Shown one piece after another: positions 1 to 5,943 of a stretch of DNA of 7,485 nucleotides (its first letter is position 1; each line of letters starts with the position of its first letter). The position numbers and the translations under genes were made by a program. This stretch comes from UBA9732 sp963649615 (GTDB lineage: Bacteria; Spirochaetota; Spirochaetia; Sphaerochaetales; Sphaerochaetaceae): positions 1 through 7,485 of the forward strand of contig CAVJIN010000065.1 of the NCBI GenBank assembly GCA_963649615.1, in the 5' to 3' direction. The notes beneath the pieces are model-generated. The model was given only the letters and a program-made list of their open reading frames with translations. It was not told the origin of the DNA and searched no databases.

Positions 1-2177
1 TTTGCCCCAAAATCAGTTCTTGGTGGTCTGTAATGACTTGGTTTTACAACCTCAATTACAGTTTCCCACTTAACCTGAGGCTGTGCTTTTGCAACAGCAG
101 CCTTTACAGCTGATTTATGGAGAACAATGCGCTTTTTGCCATCATTTCCTGGAGTTGCAACAGCAATAACCTTCTTTGTTGGGGAGGCACTTGCATGTGT
201 TGGAACAACAGCCTCTGGCTCAACTTCTACCCGCTTTTTAACTTCCATCTCTTCATAACCGCAAGAGAAACGTTGGCAAACGTAGTGAGGTCTGTCATAC
301 TCATCAAGAATTTTCATCATTGGCCAATGACATGCTGGGCATAATCTATCCTTATCTCCCATGAGGTTTGGATCAAACTTATCATGGTTAACAATGACCT
401 GATTTACCAGTTCTGTTGCATTTTTCTTAATGTCATCAACGAATTGGGCCTCTTTTTCCTCTCCATTAGAAATTGCAAAGAGCCTCTGCTCCCACTTCCC
501 TGTAAGCTCTGCGCTCTTAAGCTGAGCAGGAACAAGACGCACTAATTCGCGTCCTTTTGCCGTTGGAACAAGCTCCTTATCACGGCGTTCTATGCAGTTG
601 TTCTGGATGAGCTTTTCAATGATATCGGCTCTAGTGGCAGGCGTGCCAAGGCCATTTTCAAGGCGCTTTTTGAGCTCTGCATCGTCCACTAGTCTTCCTG
701 CATGTTCCATGGCGTACAAGAGATCTGCCTCAGTGTATCTATCTGGGGGAAGTGTGGAATTACGTTTTAGAATCACATCTTTAATCTCAAGTTCAGAGCC
801 CTCTGCAAGAGATGCAAGCCCACTTTCATCATCACCGTCATCCTCAACAGGGGCCGCAGAACGCTTTCCAATGTCGCGAGCAACATCACGCCAACCTTGA
901 GCTGTTGGAACAGTTAGACGTGCAATAAAACGCTCGCCTGAGACATTGGCCTCCAACGTGGTGGTCTTGTATTCGTAATCAGGAGAAAGAGTTTCCAAAA
1001 AACGTGTAACTATCAGCTCCCAAAGAGCTCTCTCGTTTGTAGACAGCTTAGTAAGATCAACCTTTTGCTCGGTTGGAAGAAGAGCGTGGTGGTCACTGAC
1101 CATGGCATCATTAACTAGACGAGATAGATCTGTACGGAAACCAGTTTTCATGTACTTAGAAGCACGCATCCAGAAGCTAGTTGCAGTTAGAGCCATAAGT
1201 CTATCTGGGATTGTTGGGACAATGTCTGCTGTAATGTATCGGCTATCTGTTCGTGGATAAGTTACAATTTTATGCACTTCATAGAGACGCTGTAATGTGT
1301 CTAGAGTTTCCTTTGCTGAGAACCCTAAAATGTTGTTAGCATCTCGCTGAAGTTCTGTTAAATCATAGGCAAGAGGAGGTTTTTCTGTCTTTGGAACTTC
1401 TTTTAGACTTTTTACAACACCTTTTGCACCTTTGAGTTTTTCTACCAGTTCATTTGCTGTTTTCTCGTCAGGGATTCTAATGGTGTTGTCTTGAGAATAC
1501 CAGGAAGCTTTGAAAGTGCCAAAGTCTGCCTTAATTGTCCAATAAAAACGGCCTGCAAAATCCTCAATCTCATCCTCACGAGAAGTAATTAGAGCTAACG
1601 TTGGAGTTTGAACTCTTCCAGCAGAAAGTCTTGTGTCAAAGTGACAACTCATTGCTCTTGAGACATTGTAACCCACATACCAATCTGCATAAGAACGGCT
1701 CTCTGCGGCTGCATAGAGATTATCGTAGTCACTGGCTGGCTTGAGATTTGCAAAACCTTGCTTGATTGCAAGATCTGTTTGGCTACTAATCCAAAGTCTT
1801 TTAGCTGGTTTTGTGCAACCCGCTTGTTGTAAAATCCATCTTGCAACAAGCTCACCTTCACGTCCAGCATCTGTTGCAATAATGATACCTTCAACATCTT
1901 CACGATCCAAGAGAGATTTGACTGTTTCAAACTGCTCTTTTGTCTTATCTATAACCATGGTTTCCAATTTCTTAGGGAGAATTGGAAGGTCCTTAAGTTG
2001 CCAACGCTTATACTCGGCCCCATAAAAATCAGGTGGACAGAGAGTAACAAGGTGCCCTAATGCCCAAGTTACAATGTAATCATCACTTTCAAGATACTTG
2101 CCTCTGTTTGTACACCCAAGTACTCTGGCAAGTTCTTTTCCTACACTAGGCTTTTCAGCAAGAACTAGATTCTTCAT
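1..2177 (-). CDS. topB: DNA topoisomerase III (type IA), partial at the C-terminus
   Basis: Type IA topoisomerases cut one DNA strand through a tyrosine, pass another strand and reseal; TopB mainly decatenates DNA and resolves replication or recombination intermediates. Numbering from Met at 2177, 725 residues are visible without a stop before the left edge. Seen: N-terminal MKNLVLAEKPSVG (Toprim start), the acidic Toprim motif ATDAGREGEL with Asp near 103, GRVQTPTL near 200, the catalytic motif TYPRTDSRY with Tyr307, SDHHALLPTE, and GTPATRADIIEKL. A single four-cysteine zinc module follows (Cys613, 616, 634, 639), then a basic Ala/Lys/Pro-rich tail that leaves the window. Order and spacing match Bacillus TopB. 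An in-frame ATG at 2186 would add three residues; 2177 is preferred because the family usually starts MK-x-LVLAEKPSV and because a promoter lies right over the upstream ATG. No Shine-Dalgarno sequence precedes either start. Identity is near certain; the exact start is less so. Confidence 0.95.
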   Translation of the reverse strand, partial: MKNLVLAEKPSVGKELARVLGCTNRGKYLESDDYIVTWALGHLVTLCPPDFYGAEYKRWQLKDLPILPKKLETMVIDKTKEQFETVKSLLDREDVEGIIIATDAGREGELVARWILQQAGCTKPAKRLWISSQTDLAIKQGFANLKPASDYDNLYAAAESRSYADWYVGYNVSRAMSCHFDTRLSAGRVQTPTLALITSREDEIEDFAGRFYWTIKADFGTFKASWYSQDNTIRIPDEKTANELVEKLKGAKGVVKSLKEVPKTEKPPLAYDLTELQRDANNILGFSAKETLDTLQRLYEVHKIVTYPRTDSRYITADIVPTIPDRLMALTATSFWMRASKYMKTGFRTDLSRLVNDAMVSDHHALLPTEQKVDLTKLSTNERALWELIVTRFLETLSPDYEYKTTTLEANVSGERFIARLTVPTAQGWRDVARDIGKRSAAPVEDDGDDESGLASLAEGSELEIKDVILKRNSTLPPDRYTEADLLYAMEHAGRLVDDAELKKRLENGLGTPATRADIIEKLIQNNCIERRDKELVPTAKGRELVRLVPAQLKSAELTGKWEQRLFAISNGEEKEAQFVDDIKKNATELVNQVIVNHDKFDPNLMGDKDRLCPACHWPMMKILDEYDRPHYVCQRFSCGYEEMEVKKRVEVEPEAVVPTHASASPTKKVIAVATPGNDGKKRIVLHKSAVKAAVAKAQPQVKWETVIEVVKPSHYRPPRTDFGA

Positions 2178-2184
2178 AACGGTC

Positions 2185-2214
2185 ATAATAGCGTTCTAGG
2201 GCCCAGAAAATCAA
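2185..2214 (-). promoter_or_regulatory. Probable topB promoter, giving a leaderless or nearly leaderless mRNA
   Basis: On the minus strand TTGATT (2214-2209) and TATTAT (2190-2185) are separated by 18 bases, a good sigma-70-type match. The -10 overlaps the upstream ATG at 2186. Transcription should then start about 7 bases downstream, at 2178-2177, which is where the second ATG begins. The promoter is seen as a motif only; the transcription start is inferred from normal -10 spacing. Confidence 0.6.
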
Positions 2215-2225
2215 GATTGTTCTTA

Positions 2226-2254
2226 TTGACCTTTGGTCTTTGGGGGAGTATTAT
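2226..2254 (+). promoter_or_regulatory. Strong sigma-70-type promoter for the ferredoxin gene
   Basis: TTGACC at 2226-2231 and TATTAT at 2249-2254 are exactly 17 bases apart. Predicted transcription starts near 2261, giving a 5' untranslated region of about 54 bases. It lies back to back with the topB promoter, with only 11 bases between the two -35 boxes, so the two promoters may compete or share a regulator. Confidence 0.75.
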
Positions 2255-2300
2255 TTGGGTAATCGGATTGAGAAGTCTGATGCACAGTAGATTCAGGGAA

Positions 2301-2307
2301 AAAGGAG
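2301..2307 (+). promoter_or_regulatory. Ribosome binding site of the ferredoxin gene
   Basis: AAAGGAG at 2301-2307 sits 7 bases before ATG 2315. This fixes the start of a gene so short that it could be missed. Confidence 0.8.
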
Positions 2308-2314
2308 AAGCGAA

Positions 2315-2482
2315 ATGGCTTACAGAATCACAGATGCTTGCGCAGCATGCGGAACATGTGCTGGTGAATGTCCAGTAGGAGCAATTTCTGAAGGCGACAT
2401 CTATGTCATAGATCAGGATACATGTGCTCAGTGCGGAACATGCGCATCAGTTTGCCCAGTTGGTGCTATTGTTGAAGAGTAA
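2315..2482 (+). CDS. 2[4Fe-4S] ferredoxin, bacterial (clostridial) type
   Basis: A 55-residue soluble electron carrier. Two copies of the cluster motif C-x2-C-x2-C-x3-C-P are seen, at Cys9/12/15/19 and Cys37/40/43/47, each followed by VGAI, the classic internally duplicated ferredoxin fold. Cys47 and its partners bind two low-potential [4Fe-4S] clusters with the usual crossover of the last cysteine. Such proteins serve pyruvate:ferredoxin oxidoreductase, hydrogenases and related enzymes in anaerobes; no partner enzyme is encoded in this window, so its donor and acceptor are unknown. Start chosen from the strong ribosome binding site 7 bases upstream. It has its own promoter and an intrinsic terminator 30 bases after the stop codon, so it is probably mainly a one-gene, well-expressed transcript. 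Confidence 0.96.
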   Translation: MAYRITDACAACGTCAGECPVGAISEGDIYVIDQDTCAQCGTCASVCPVGAIVEE

Positions 2483-2499
2483 TTGTACCAAAATAATTT

Positions 2500-2529
2500 T
2501 TGAAAATGTCTAGGGTGGTCGGTTACAAC
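2500..2529 (+). promoter_or_regulatory. Tentative xseAB promoter lying over the ferredoxin terminator
   Basis: TTGAAA (2500-2505) and TACAAC (2524-2529) are 18 bases apart. This would start RNA near 2536, inside the 3' arm of the terminator hairpin, leaving a pyrimidine-rich leader of about 19 bases without a Shine-Dalgarno sequence. The -10 match is four of six, so this is weak; read-through from the ferredoxin promoter is the alternative. Confidence 0.3.
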
Positions 2530-2544
2530 GGCTACCCTTTTTTT
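2512..2544 (+). terminator. Rho-independent terminator after the ferredoxin gene
   Basis: A ten-base-pair stem (2512-2521 with 2529-2538, including two G-U pairs) with a 7-base loop is followed directly by seven T residues (2538-2544). It ends only 10 bases before the xseA start codon, so xseA must rely on read-through or on a promoter inside or beyond this hairpin. Confidence 0.85.
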
Positions 2545-2554
2545 AGCTAATTCA

Positions 2555-3763
2555 ATGAATGATACATTACCAAAACTTACAGTAAGTGAATTGACCTCAC
2601 TTGTTAAGACAACCCTTGAGGGCTCTTTCTATAATTTAACGGTAGAAGGAGAGATATCGGGGTTTAAGCCAGCTTCTACCGGACATTGGTATTTTTCTCT
2701 TAAAGATGAAGGAGCTGTCATTAACGCTGTAATCTGGAGAAGCACTATCTCTAGAATCTCTTTTACGCCCAAAGATGGTCAACGAGTTGTGGTCAAAGGT
2801 AGCATTAGCGTCTATGGTCCACGCGGAACTTATCAAATTGTTTGTACTTCTATGGAGCCTTTTGGCGAGGGCGATATTCTTGCAATGCTTGAGCAGCGTA
2901 AGCGCTATTATTCCCAACTAGGCTATTTTGATGAAAGTTTAAAGAAGCCAATACCTAAAAGACCTAACAAGGTTGCAATCATCACAAGTCCCACAGGTGC
3001 TGCACTTCAAGATATCTTACAAATAACAGGTAGACGTAGTCCAAATTTAGATCTCATTATTCTTCCAGCTGTAGTCCAAGGTCCTGACGCTGCAAAATCT
3101 GTAGCTCTGAGAATTCAGGAAGTTAATAATTTTCTACTTGCAGACGTCATAATTGTGGGCCGTGGTGGCGGTAGCATTGAAGATCTTCTACCGTTTTCAG
3201 AAGATTGCGTAATTGAGGCTATTCATCAATCTTTTATTCCTGTAATTTCCGCTGTAGGTCATGAAATTGACTGGGCTCTATCAGATTTTGTAGCAGATTT
3301 GAGAGCGCCTACGCCATCGGCTGCAGCAGAGCTAGTATGTGAAAGCACCATAGACCAGCAGGCAAAAGTGGAAAGCCTTAGAGCAAGTATGAAGGAAAAT
3401 ATTGCCTCGCGCATTTCCGCCATAAGGCTTAGAGTTGCCACTTTCTCTAAAGAAAATGCAAAAGCACAGCTGGAAAATAAGCTATCTAATAACCGAATGC
3501 GACTGGATTATGCAATTAGCACCCTAAAGCGTGAGATTTGCAACCTAGTTGAAGTGAAAAAAACTAAAGCACAGATGCTTTCTCACAAGATAGAAGTACT
3601 GAGCCCGTTATCAATTCTAGGACGTGGATATGGAATCTTGACCACAAAAGATGGAAAAACATTGAGAAGCATAAAACAAGTCAAAACTGGAGATATAATT
3701 GATATTACGTTGGCAGATGGCAACATTAGCGCCTGCATTGAGGAGGTTAAGAATGGCAGATAA
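2555..3763 (+). CDS. xseA: Exodeoxyribonuclease VII large subunit
   Basis: Catalytic subunit of exonuclease VII, a cytoplasmic enzyme that degrades single-stranded DNA from both ends into acid-soluble oligonucleotides and works in repair and recombination together with XseB. Seen in the 402 residues: an N-terminal OB-fold (about 1-105, with VSELTSLVK and VEGEISGFKP), then the catalytic domain with KVAIITSPTGAALQDIL (139-155), GRGGGSIEDLLPF (202-214), SAVGHEIDWALSDFVADLRA (232-251) followed by PTPSAAAEL. A charged, probably coiled-coil helical region spans about 262-345, and a C-terminal segment contains LGRGYGI. It is somewhat shorter than the 440-460 residues usual for the family, mostly through a shorter coiled-coil part. 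There is no visible Shine-Dalgarno sequence before ATG 2555, and a terminator ends 10 bases upstream. The 3' end overlaps xseB by 11 bases, indicating one operon. Confidence 0.97.
   Translation: MNDTLPKLTVSELTSLVKTTLEGSFYNLTVEGEISGFKPASTGHWYFSLKDEGAVINAVIWRSTISRISFTPKDGQRVVVKGSISVYGPRGTYQIVCTSMEPFGEGDILAMLEQRKRYYSQLGYFDESLKKPIPKRPNKVAIITSPTGAALQDILQITGRRSPNLDLIILPAVVQGPDAAKSVALRIQEVNNFLLADVIIVGRGGGSIEDLLPFSEDCVIEAIHQSFIPVISAVGHEIDWALSDFVADLRAPTPSAAAELVCESTIDQQAKVESLRASMKENIASRISAIRLRVATFSKENAKAQLENKLSNNRMRLDYAISTLKREICNLVEVKKTKAQMLSHKIEVLSPLSILGRGYGILTTKDGKTLRSIKQVKTGDIIDITLADGNISACIEEVKNGR
3741..3746 (+). promoter_or_regulatory. Ribosome binding site that fixes the xseB start
   Basis: AGGAGG at 3741-3746, inside the 3' end of xseA, lies 6 bases before ATG 3753. 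It selects this start over the longer in-frame possibility at 3699. Confidence 0.85.
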
Positions 3764-3983
3764 ATTTGAAGAGAAATTGAATAAACTTGAAGAGATTGCA
3801 AAAAGTCTCCAAGATCCAAACACAGACCTTCAAAAGGCCGTGTCACTATATGAAGACGGCATGAAACTTGCAAATGAAGTAGATAAAGAGCTTTCAAAAA
3901 TTGAAAGACGTATTGAGATTGTTACAAGCGCCCCAGGAGAATCTGAAGAGGGAGTCTTAACTGAAGAATACAAGGAAAAATAG
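3753..3983 (+). CDS. xseB: Exodeoxyribonuclease VII small subunit
   Basis: A 76-residue small subunit that binds in several copies to the coiled-coil part of XseA and is needed for a stable, active exonuclease VII. The sequence shows the family pattern: FEEKLNKLEEIAKSLQ, then a Leu-x-x-Ala-x-x-Leu-Tyr-Glu-x-Gly-Met segment (LQKAVSLYEDGMKLA), then a second helix rich in Glu and Lys and a short acidic tail. The length is typical (about 70-80 residues). The in-frame ATG at 3699 would add 18 residues lying within xseA and without a ribosome binding site, so 3753 is chosen. Translation is probably coupled to xseA through the 11-base overlap. No convincing intrinsic terminator is seen in the 18 bases separating it from the convergent ugd. 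Confidence 0.95.
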   Translation: MADKFEEKLNKLEEIAKSLQDPNTDLQKAVSLYEDGMKLANEVDKELSKIERRIEIVTSAPGESEEGVLTEEYKEK

Positions 3984-4001
3984 CTCTTGTGTGGCTTTGC
4001 C

Positions 4002-5234
4002 TTAGTCCTTGTGAAAAATATCTCTCGTGTAGACTTTCTCTTTTACGTCATCAAGACATGCATCATAACGGTTTGCAATAATAGCCTGACTTTCACTCTT
4101 AAAGAGAGCTAAATCATTAACAATTCTGCTACCAAAGAAGGTAGAACCATTTTCCAGTGTAGGTTCATAGATAATAACTTCAGCACCTTTTGCCTTAATT
4201 CTTTTCATAACGCCTTGAATGGAAGATTGGCGGAAATTATCGGAATTAGACTTCATAGTAAGGCGGAAGACACCAATAACTACCTTCTTTTCCTTGTTAG
4301 GATTAAAAGCTTCGCTCCCCTCATATGCACCAGAAAGAGCTAAAACCCTTTCAGCAATAAAGTCTTTACGCGTTCTATTGCTCTCAACTATAGCAGCAAT
4401 AAGATTTTCTGGAACATCCTTGTAATTAGCTAAAAGTTGCTTTGTATCTTTAGGAAGGCAGTAACCACCATAACCAAAAGACGGATTATTGTAAAAATTA
4501 CCAATTCTAGGATCAGCGCTTACACCATCAATAATTGCTTTAGTATCAATATTCTTTGATTCTGCATAGGTATCAAGCTCGTTAAAGAAGGCAACTCTAA
4601 GTGCCAAATATGTATTTGCAAAAAGCTTCACCGCCTCCGCTTCTGTTGTACCCATTATAAACACAGGAACATCTTCCTTAATTGATGCATCTTTAAGAAG
4701 TGAAGCAAACACTCTAGCTTTTTCTTGAAGATTGGAATCTGCCATGTTCGTACCTACAATAATACGACTAGGATAAAGATTATCATAGAGAGCCTTACTT
4801 TCTCTTAAGAATTCTGGACTAAACAAGATAGAAGAATCTGGAAATTTTTCACGCAAGGACTCTGTATAACCTACAGGAATAGTAGACTTAATCACCATAA
4901 CAGCTTGGGGATTATACTTTCTTACAAGCTCAACAACACTTTCAACCGCACTGGTATCAAAAAAGTTAAGACGGCTATCATAATTAGTAGGCGTAGCTAT
5001 CACAACGTAGTCAGCATTTTCATAAGCCTTTTGCGCATCAGTAGTTGCCACAAGATTCAGCTCTTTTTCTGCAAGATATTTCTCAAGATATTCATCCTGA
5101 ATTGGAGACTTACGTTCATTTATAAGCGCAACTTTCTCTGAAATTATATCAATGGCCGTAACTTGATTATGTTGTGCAAGCAATACAGCAATTGAAAGCC
5201 CAACATAGCCAGTCCCTGCAACAGTTATCTTCAT
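4002..5234 (-). CDS. ugd: UDP-glucose 6-dehydrogenase
   Basis: Cytoplasmic enzyme that oxidises UDP-glucose twice with NAD+ to UDP-glucuronate, the precursor of capsule and other surface polysaccharides. Seen in the 410 residues: the Rossmann NAD-binding start MKITVAGTGYVGLS with Asp29 ending the second strand, ATPTNYD (80-86), KSTIPVG (116-122), SPEFLRES (139-146) where the second residue pair carries the catalytic Glu, EAVKLFANTYLALRVAFFNE (200-219) with the conserved Lys and Asn, and GYGGYCLPKDTKQL (254-267) with the catalytic Cys259 and Asp263. The C-terminal domain retains GVFRLTMKSNSDNFR for sugar-nucleotide binding. Length fits the short bacterial group (about 390-410). The start at 5234 is preceded by GAGGG with only 4 bases of spacing. 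No glycosyltransferase genes adjoin it here, so the polysaccharide it serves is unknown. Confidence 0.95.
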   Translation of the reverse strand: MKITVAGTGYVGLSIAVLLAQHNQVTAIDIISEKVALINERKSPIQDEYLEKYLAEKELNLVATTDAQKAYENADYVVIATPTNYDSRLNFFDTSAVESVVELVRKYNPQAVMVIKSTIPVGYTESLREKFPDSSILFSPEFLRESKALYDNLYPSRIIVGTNMADSNLQEKARVFASLLKDASIKEDVPVFIMGTTEAEAVKLFANTYLALRVAFFNELDTYAESKNIDTKAIIDGVSADPRIGNFYNNPSFGYGGYCLPKDTKQLLANYKDVPENLIAAIVESNRTRKDFIAERVLALSGAYEGSEAFNPNKEKKVVIGVFRLTMKSNSDNFRQSSIQGVMKRIKAKGAEVIIYEPTLENGSTFFGSRIVNDLALFKSESQAIIANRYDACLDDVKEKVYTRDIFHKD

Positions 5235-5267
5235 TTTTCCCTCTTAATCCCGATATTTTTACTGTAA

Positions 5268-5289
5268 AGAGGTTTTTGCAAAAACCTCT
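5268..5289. repeat. Perfect 22-base palindrome upstream of ugd
   Basis: Each strand reads AGAGGTTTTTG followed by its exact reverse complement, 34 to 55 bases ahead of the ugd start. In ugd orientation it holds TTGCAA, which with AAATAT 17 bases further on could be a weak promoter. No long T run follows on either strand, so it does not look like a terminator. A protein-binding operator or a leader-RNA hairpin are the likelier roles. Confidence 0.7.
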
Positions 5290-5300
5290 AAAGTGAGTTG

Positions 5301-5331
5301 AAAAGACCAGCCCTACGACGTAGGAGCTGGT
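5301..5331 (-). terminator. Possible terminator between the 5439-5930 gene and ugd
   Basis: An 11-base-pair, GC-rich stem (5306-5316 with 5320-5331, one bulged base at 5325, 3-base loop) is followed on the minus strand by C and then four T (5304-5301). The stem is strong but the T run is short, so it may be a weak terminator, an attenuator, or part of a larger structured RNA. Confidence concerns the terminator role; the hairpin itself is clear. Confidence 0.4.
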
Positions 5332-5414
5332 TTGGGGAGTCTTTACTATGGCTCCTCAAAACTTCAACAGAAGTTTTGCAGGAAGAGATGCTCTGGTTTT
5401 AATTAGAACCACAG
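5306..5414. other. Multi-hairpin intergenic segment, candidate structured RNA or ugd leader
   Basis: This noncoding stretch folds into adjacent hairpins: 5306-5331 (11 bp, GC-rich), 5334-5339 with 5352-5357 (6 bp), 5357-5365 with 5370-5378 (perfect 9 bp with a 4-base loop) and 5394-5399 with 5406-5411 (6 bp, TAATTA loop), plus a small AGAG/CTCT stem near 5384-5394. A competing six-base pairing, 5322-5327 with 5351-5356, excludes the first two, as in a switch. The two non-Watson-Crick pairs are G-U when read on the plus strand and A-C on the minus strand, which slightly favours a plus-strand RNA; its position ahead of ugd favours a minus-strand leader. It matches no riboswitch or RNA family that I recognise. 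No convincing ORF lies in it. Confidence 0.4.
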
Positions 5415-5431
5415 TACCCCGGTCTAAACGA

Positions 5432-5464
5432 ATGTCTATTACTTATTTGAAGTATAATAGACAT
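5432..5464 (-). other. Hairpin over the stop codon of the 5439-5930 gene
   Basis: ATGTCTAT (5432-5439) pairs with ATAGACAT (5457-5464) and TACTT (5440-5444) with AAGTA (5450-5454), leaving a two-base bulge and a 5-base loop: 13 base pairs covering the last codons and the stop codon (5441-5439). Only TCGTTT follows on the minus strand, so it is at best a poor intrinsic terminator; protection of the mRNA 3' end is another possibility. Confidence 0.5.
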
Positions 5465-5930
5465 CTCCAGTCCTGCAAGAAATAGTGAGATACCTTATAT
5501 TGTTCTTCTCTGAGAACTTAGCACCCCACTTTGTACCATTTGGGAATTTAATGGTACCTTCAGAACTTACCAAAGTAAGCTCGCCAGTCAGTAATTTTGT
5601 ACCAGAATATGTAAAATAAGCATAAAGGACACCAGACTCATTTGCAAATTCCAAATCCAAAGCCACACTTTGACCATCCAGAATTCCATTGTTTTTGTCC
5701 GTAGTACTTACTTTCCACTTTGTACCAACTACTTCATTTTCCCAATAAACTCTGTCAATCTCTGCCTGTTGTTCCTTGTTTAGTTGTACACCAGAATTTT
5801 GAGAGCAAGCAAAACAACCAACAATAATTACACAAGCAATAAAAACGCTAAGAATCGAGAGAAAGCTAACTTTCCCAAGTTTCTTCTTTTCATCTAACTC
5901 CAAATTAGAGAGATTAAGCTTCTTAGCCAT
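5439..5930 (-). CDS. Small lipoprotein or membrane-anchored protein of unknown function
   Basis: I do not recognise this family. The 163 residues begin with a charged, Lys-rich stretch (1-22), then a hydrophobic segment of about 19 residues (FLSILSVFIACVIIVGC, about 23-39) ending in a lipobox-like I-V-G-Cys39. This suggests either lipidation at Cys39 by signal peptidase II or a single membrane anchor. The long, partly acidic N-terminal region (LELDEKKK) is unusual for a lipoprotein signal. The exported part (about 43-163) is rich in short alternating hydrophobic stretches with several Gly-Thr-Lys turns (VGTKWKV, SGTKLLTGELTL, PNGTKWGAKF), suggesting a small beta-barrel or beta-sandwich. AAGGGG (5941-5936) gives a ribosome binding site 5 bases before the ATG. 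It lies downstream of fic on the same strand and upstream of ugd; no functional link is evident. Confidence 0.8.
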   Translation of the reverse strand: MAKKLNLSNLELDEKKKLGKVSFLSILSVFIACVIIVGCFACSQNSGVQLNKEQQAEIDRVYWENEVVGTKWKVSTTDKNNGILDGQSVALDLEFANESGVLYAYFTYSGTKLLTGELTLVSSEGTIKFPNGTKWGAKFSEKNNIRYLTISCRTGDVYYTSNK

Positions 5931-5943
5931 CTTATCCCCTTTT

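Noticed and set aside
117..2025. Plus-strand and off-frame ORFs across the left third (117-344, 592-900, 1741-2025, and minus 1649-1930)
   Set aside because: They lie in other frames of topB, which shows conserved motifs throughout; their translations have no recognisable domains and no ribosome binding sites.
2199..2204. GGGCCC palindrome between topB promoter boxes
   Set aside because: Six-base palindromes occur by chance, and it does not extend on either side.
3699..3752. Longer xseB start at 3699
   Set aside because: It has no ribosome binding site, and the extra 18 residues do not belong to the family; AGGAGG at 3741-3746 points to 3753.
2636..3897. Minus-strand ORFs opposite xseA and xseB (2636-2917, 3259-3441, 3583-3897, 3617-3823)
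   Set aside because: Antisense shadows of well-conserved genes with no features of their own.
3984..4001. Possible bidirectional terminator between xseB and ugd
   Set aside because: Only a three-base-pair GGC/GCC stem is available on either strand; too weak to call.
4219..5141. Plus-strand ORFs within ugd (4219-4425, 4905-5141)
   Set aside because: Antisense to an intact UDP-glucose dehydrogenase; no protein-like composition.
5391..5414. Resemblance of the GGTTTTAATTAGAACC hairpin to a CRISPR repeat or tracrRNA anti-repeat
   Set aside because: Only one copy, no spaced repeats and no cas genes in the window.
5235..5438. Known riboswitch (SAM, cobalamin, c-di-GMP, purine, fluoride) or tRNA in the ugd-upstream region
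   Set aside because: I could not find the conserved core bases of any of these, nor a cloverleaf; the region is reported only as an unassigned structured segment.
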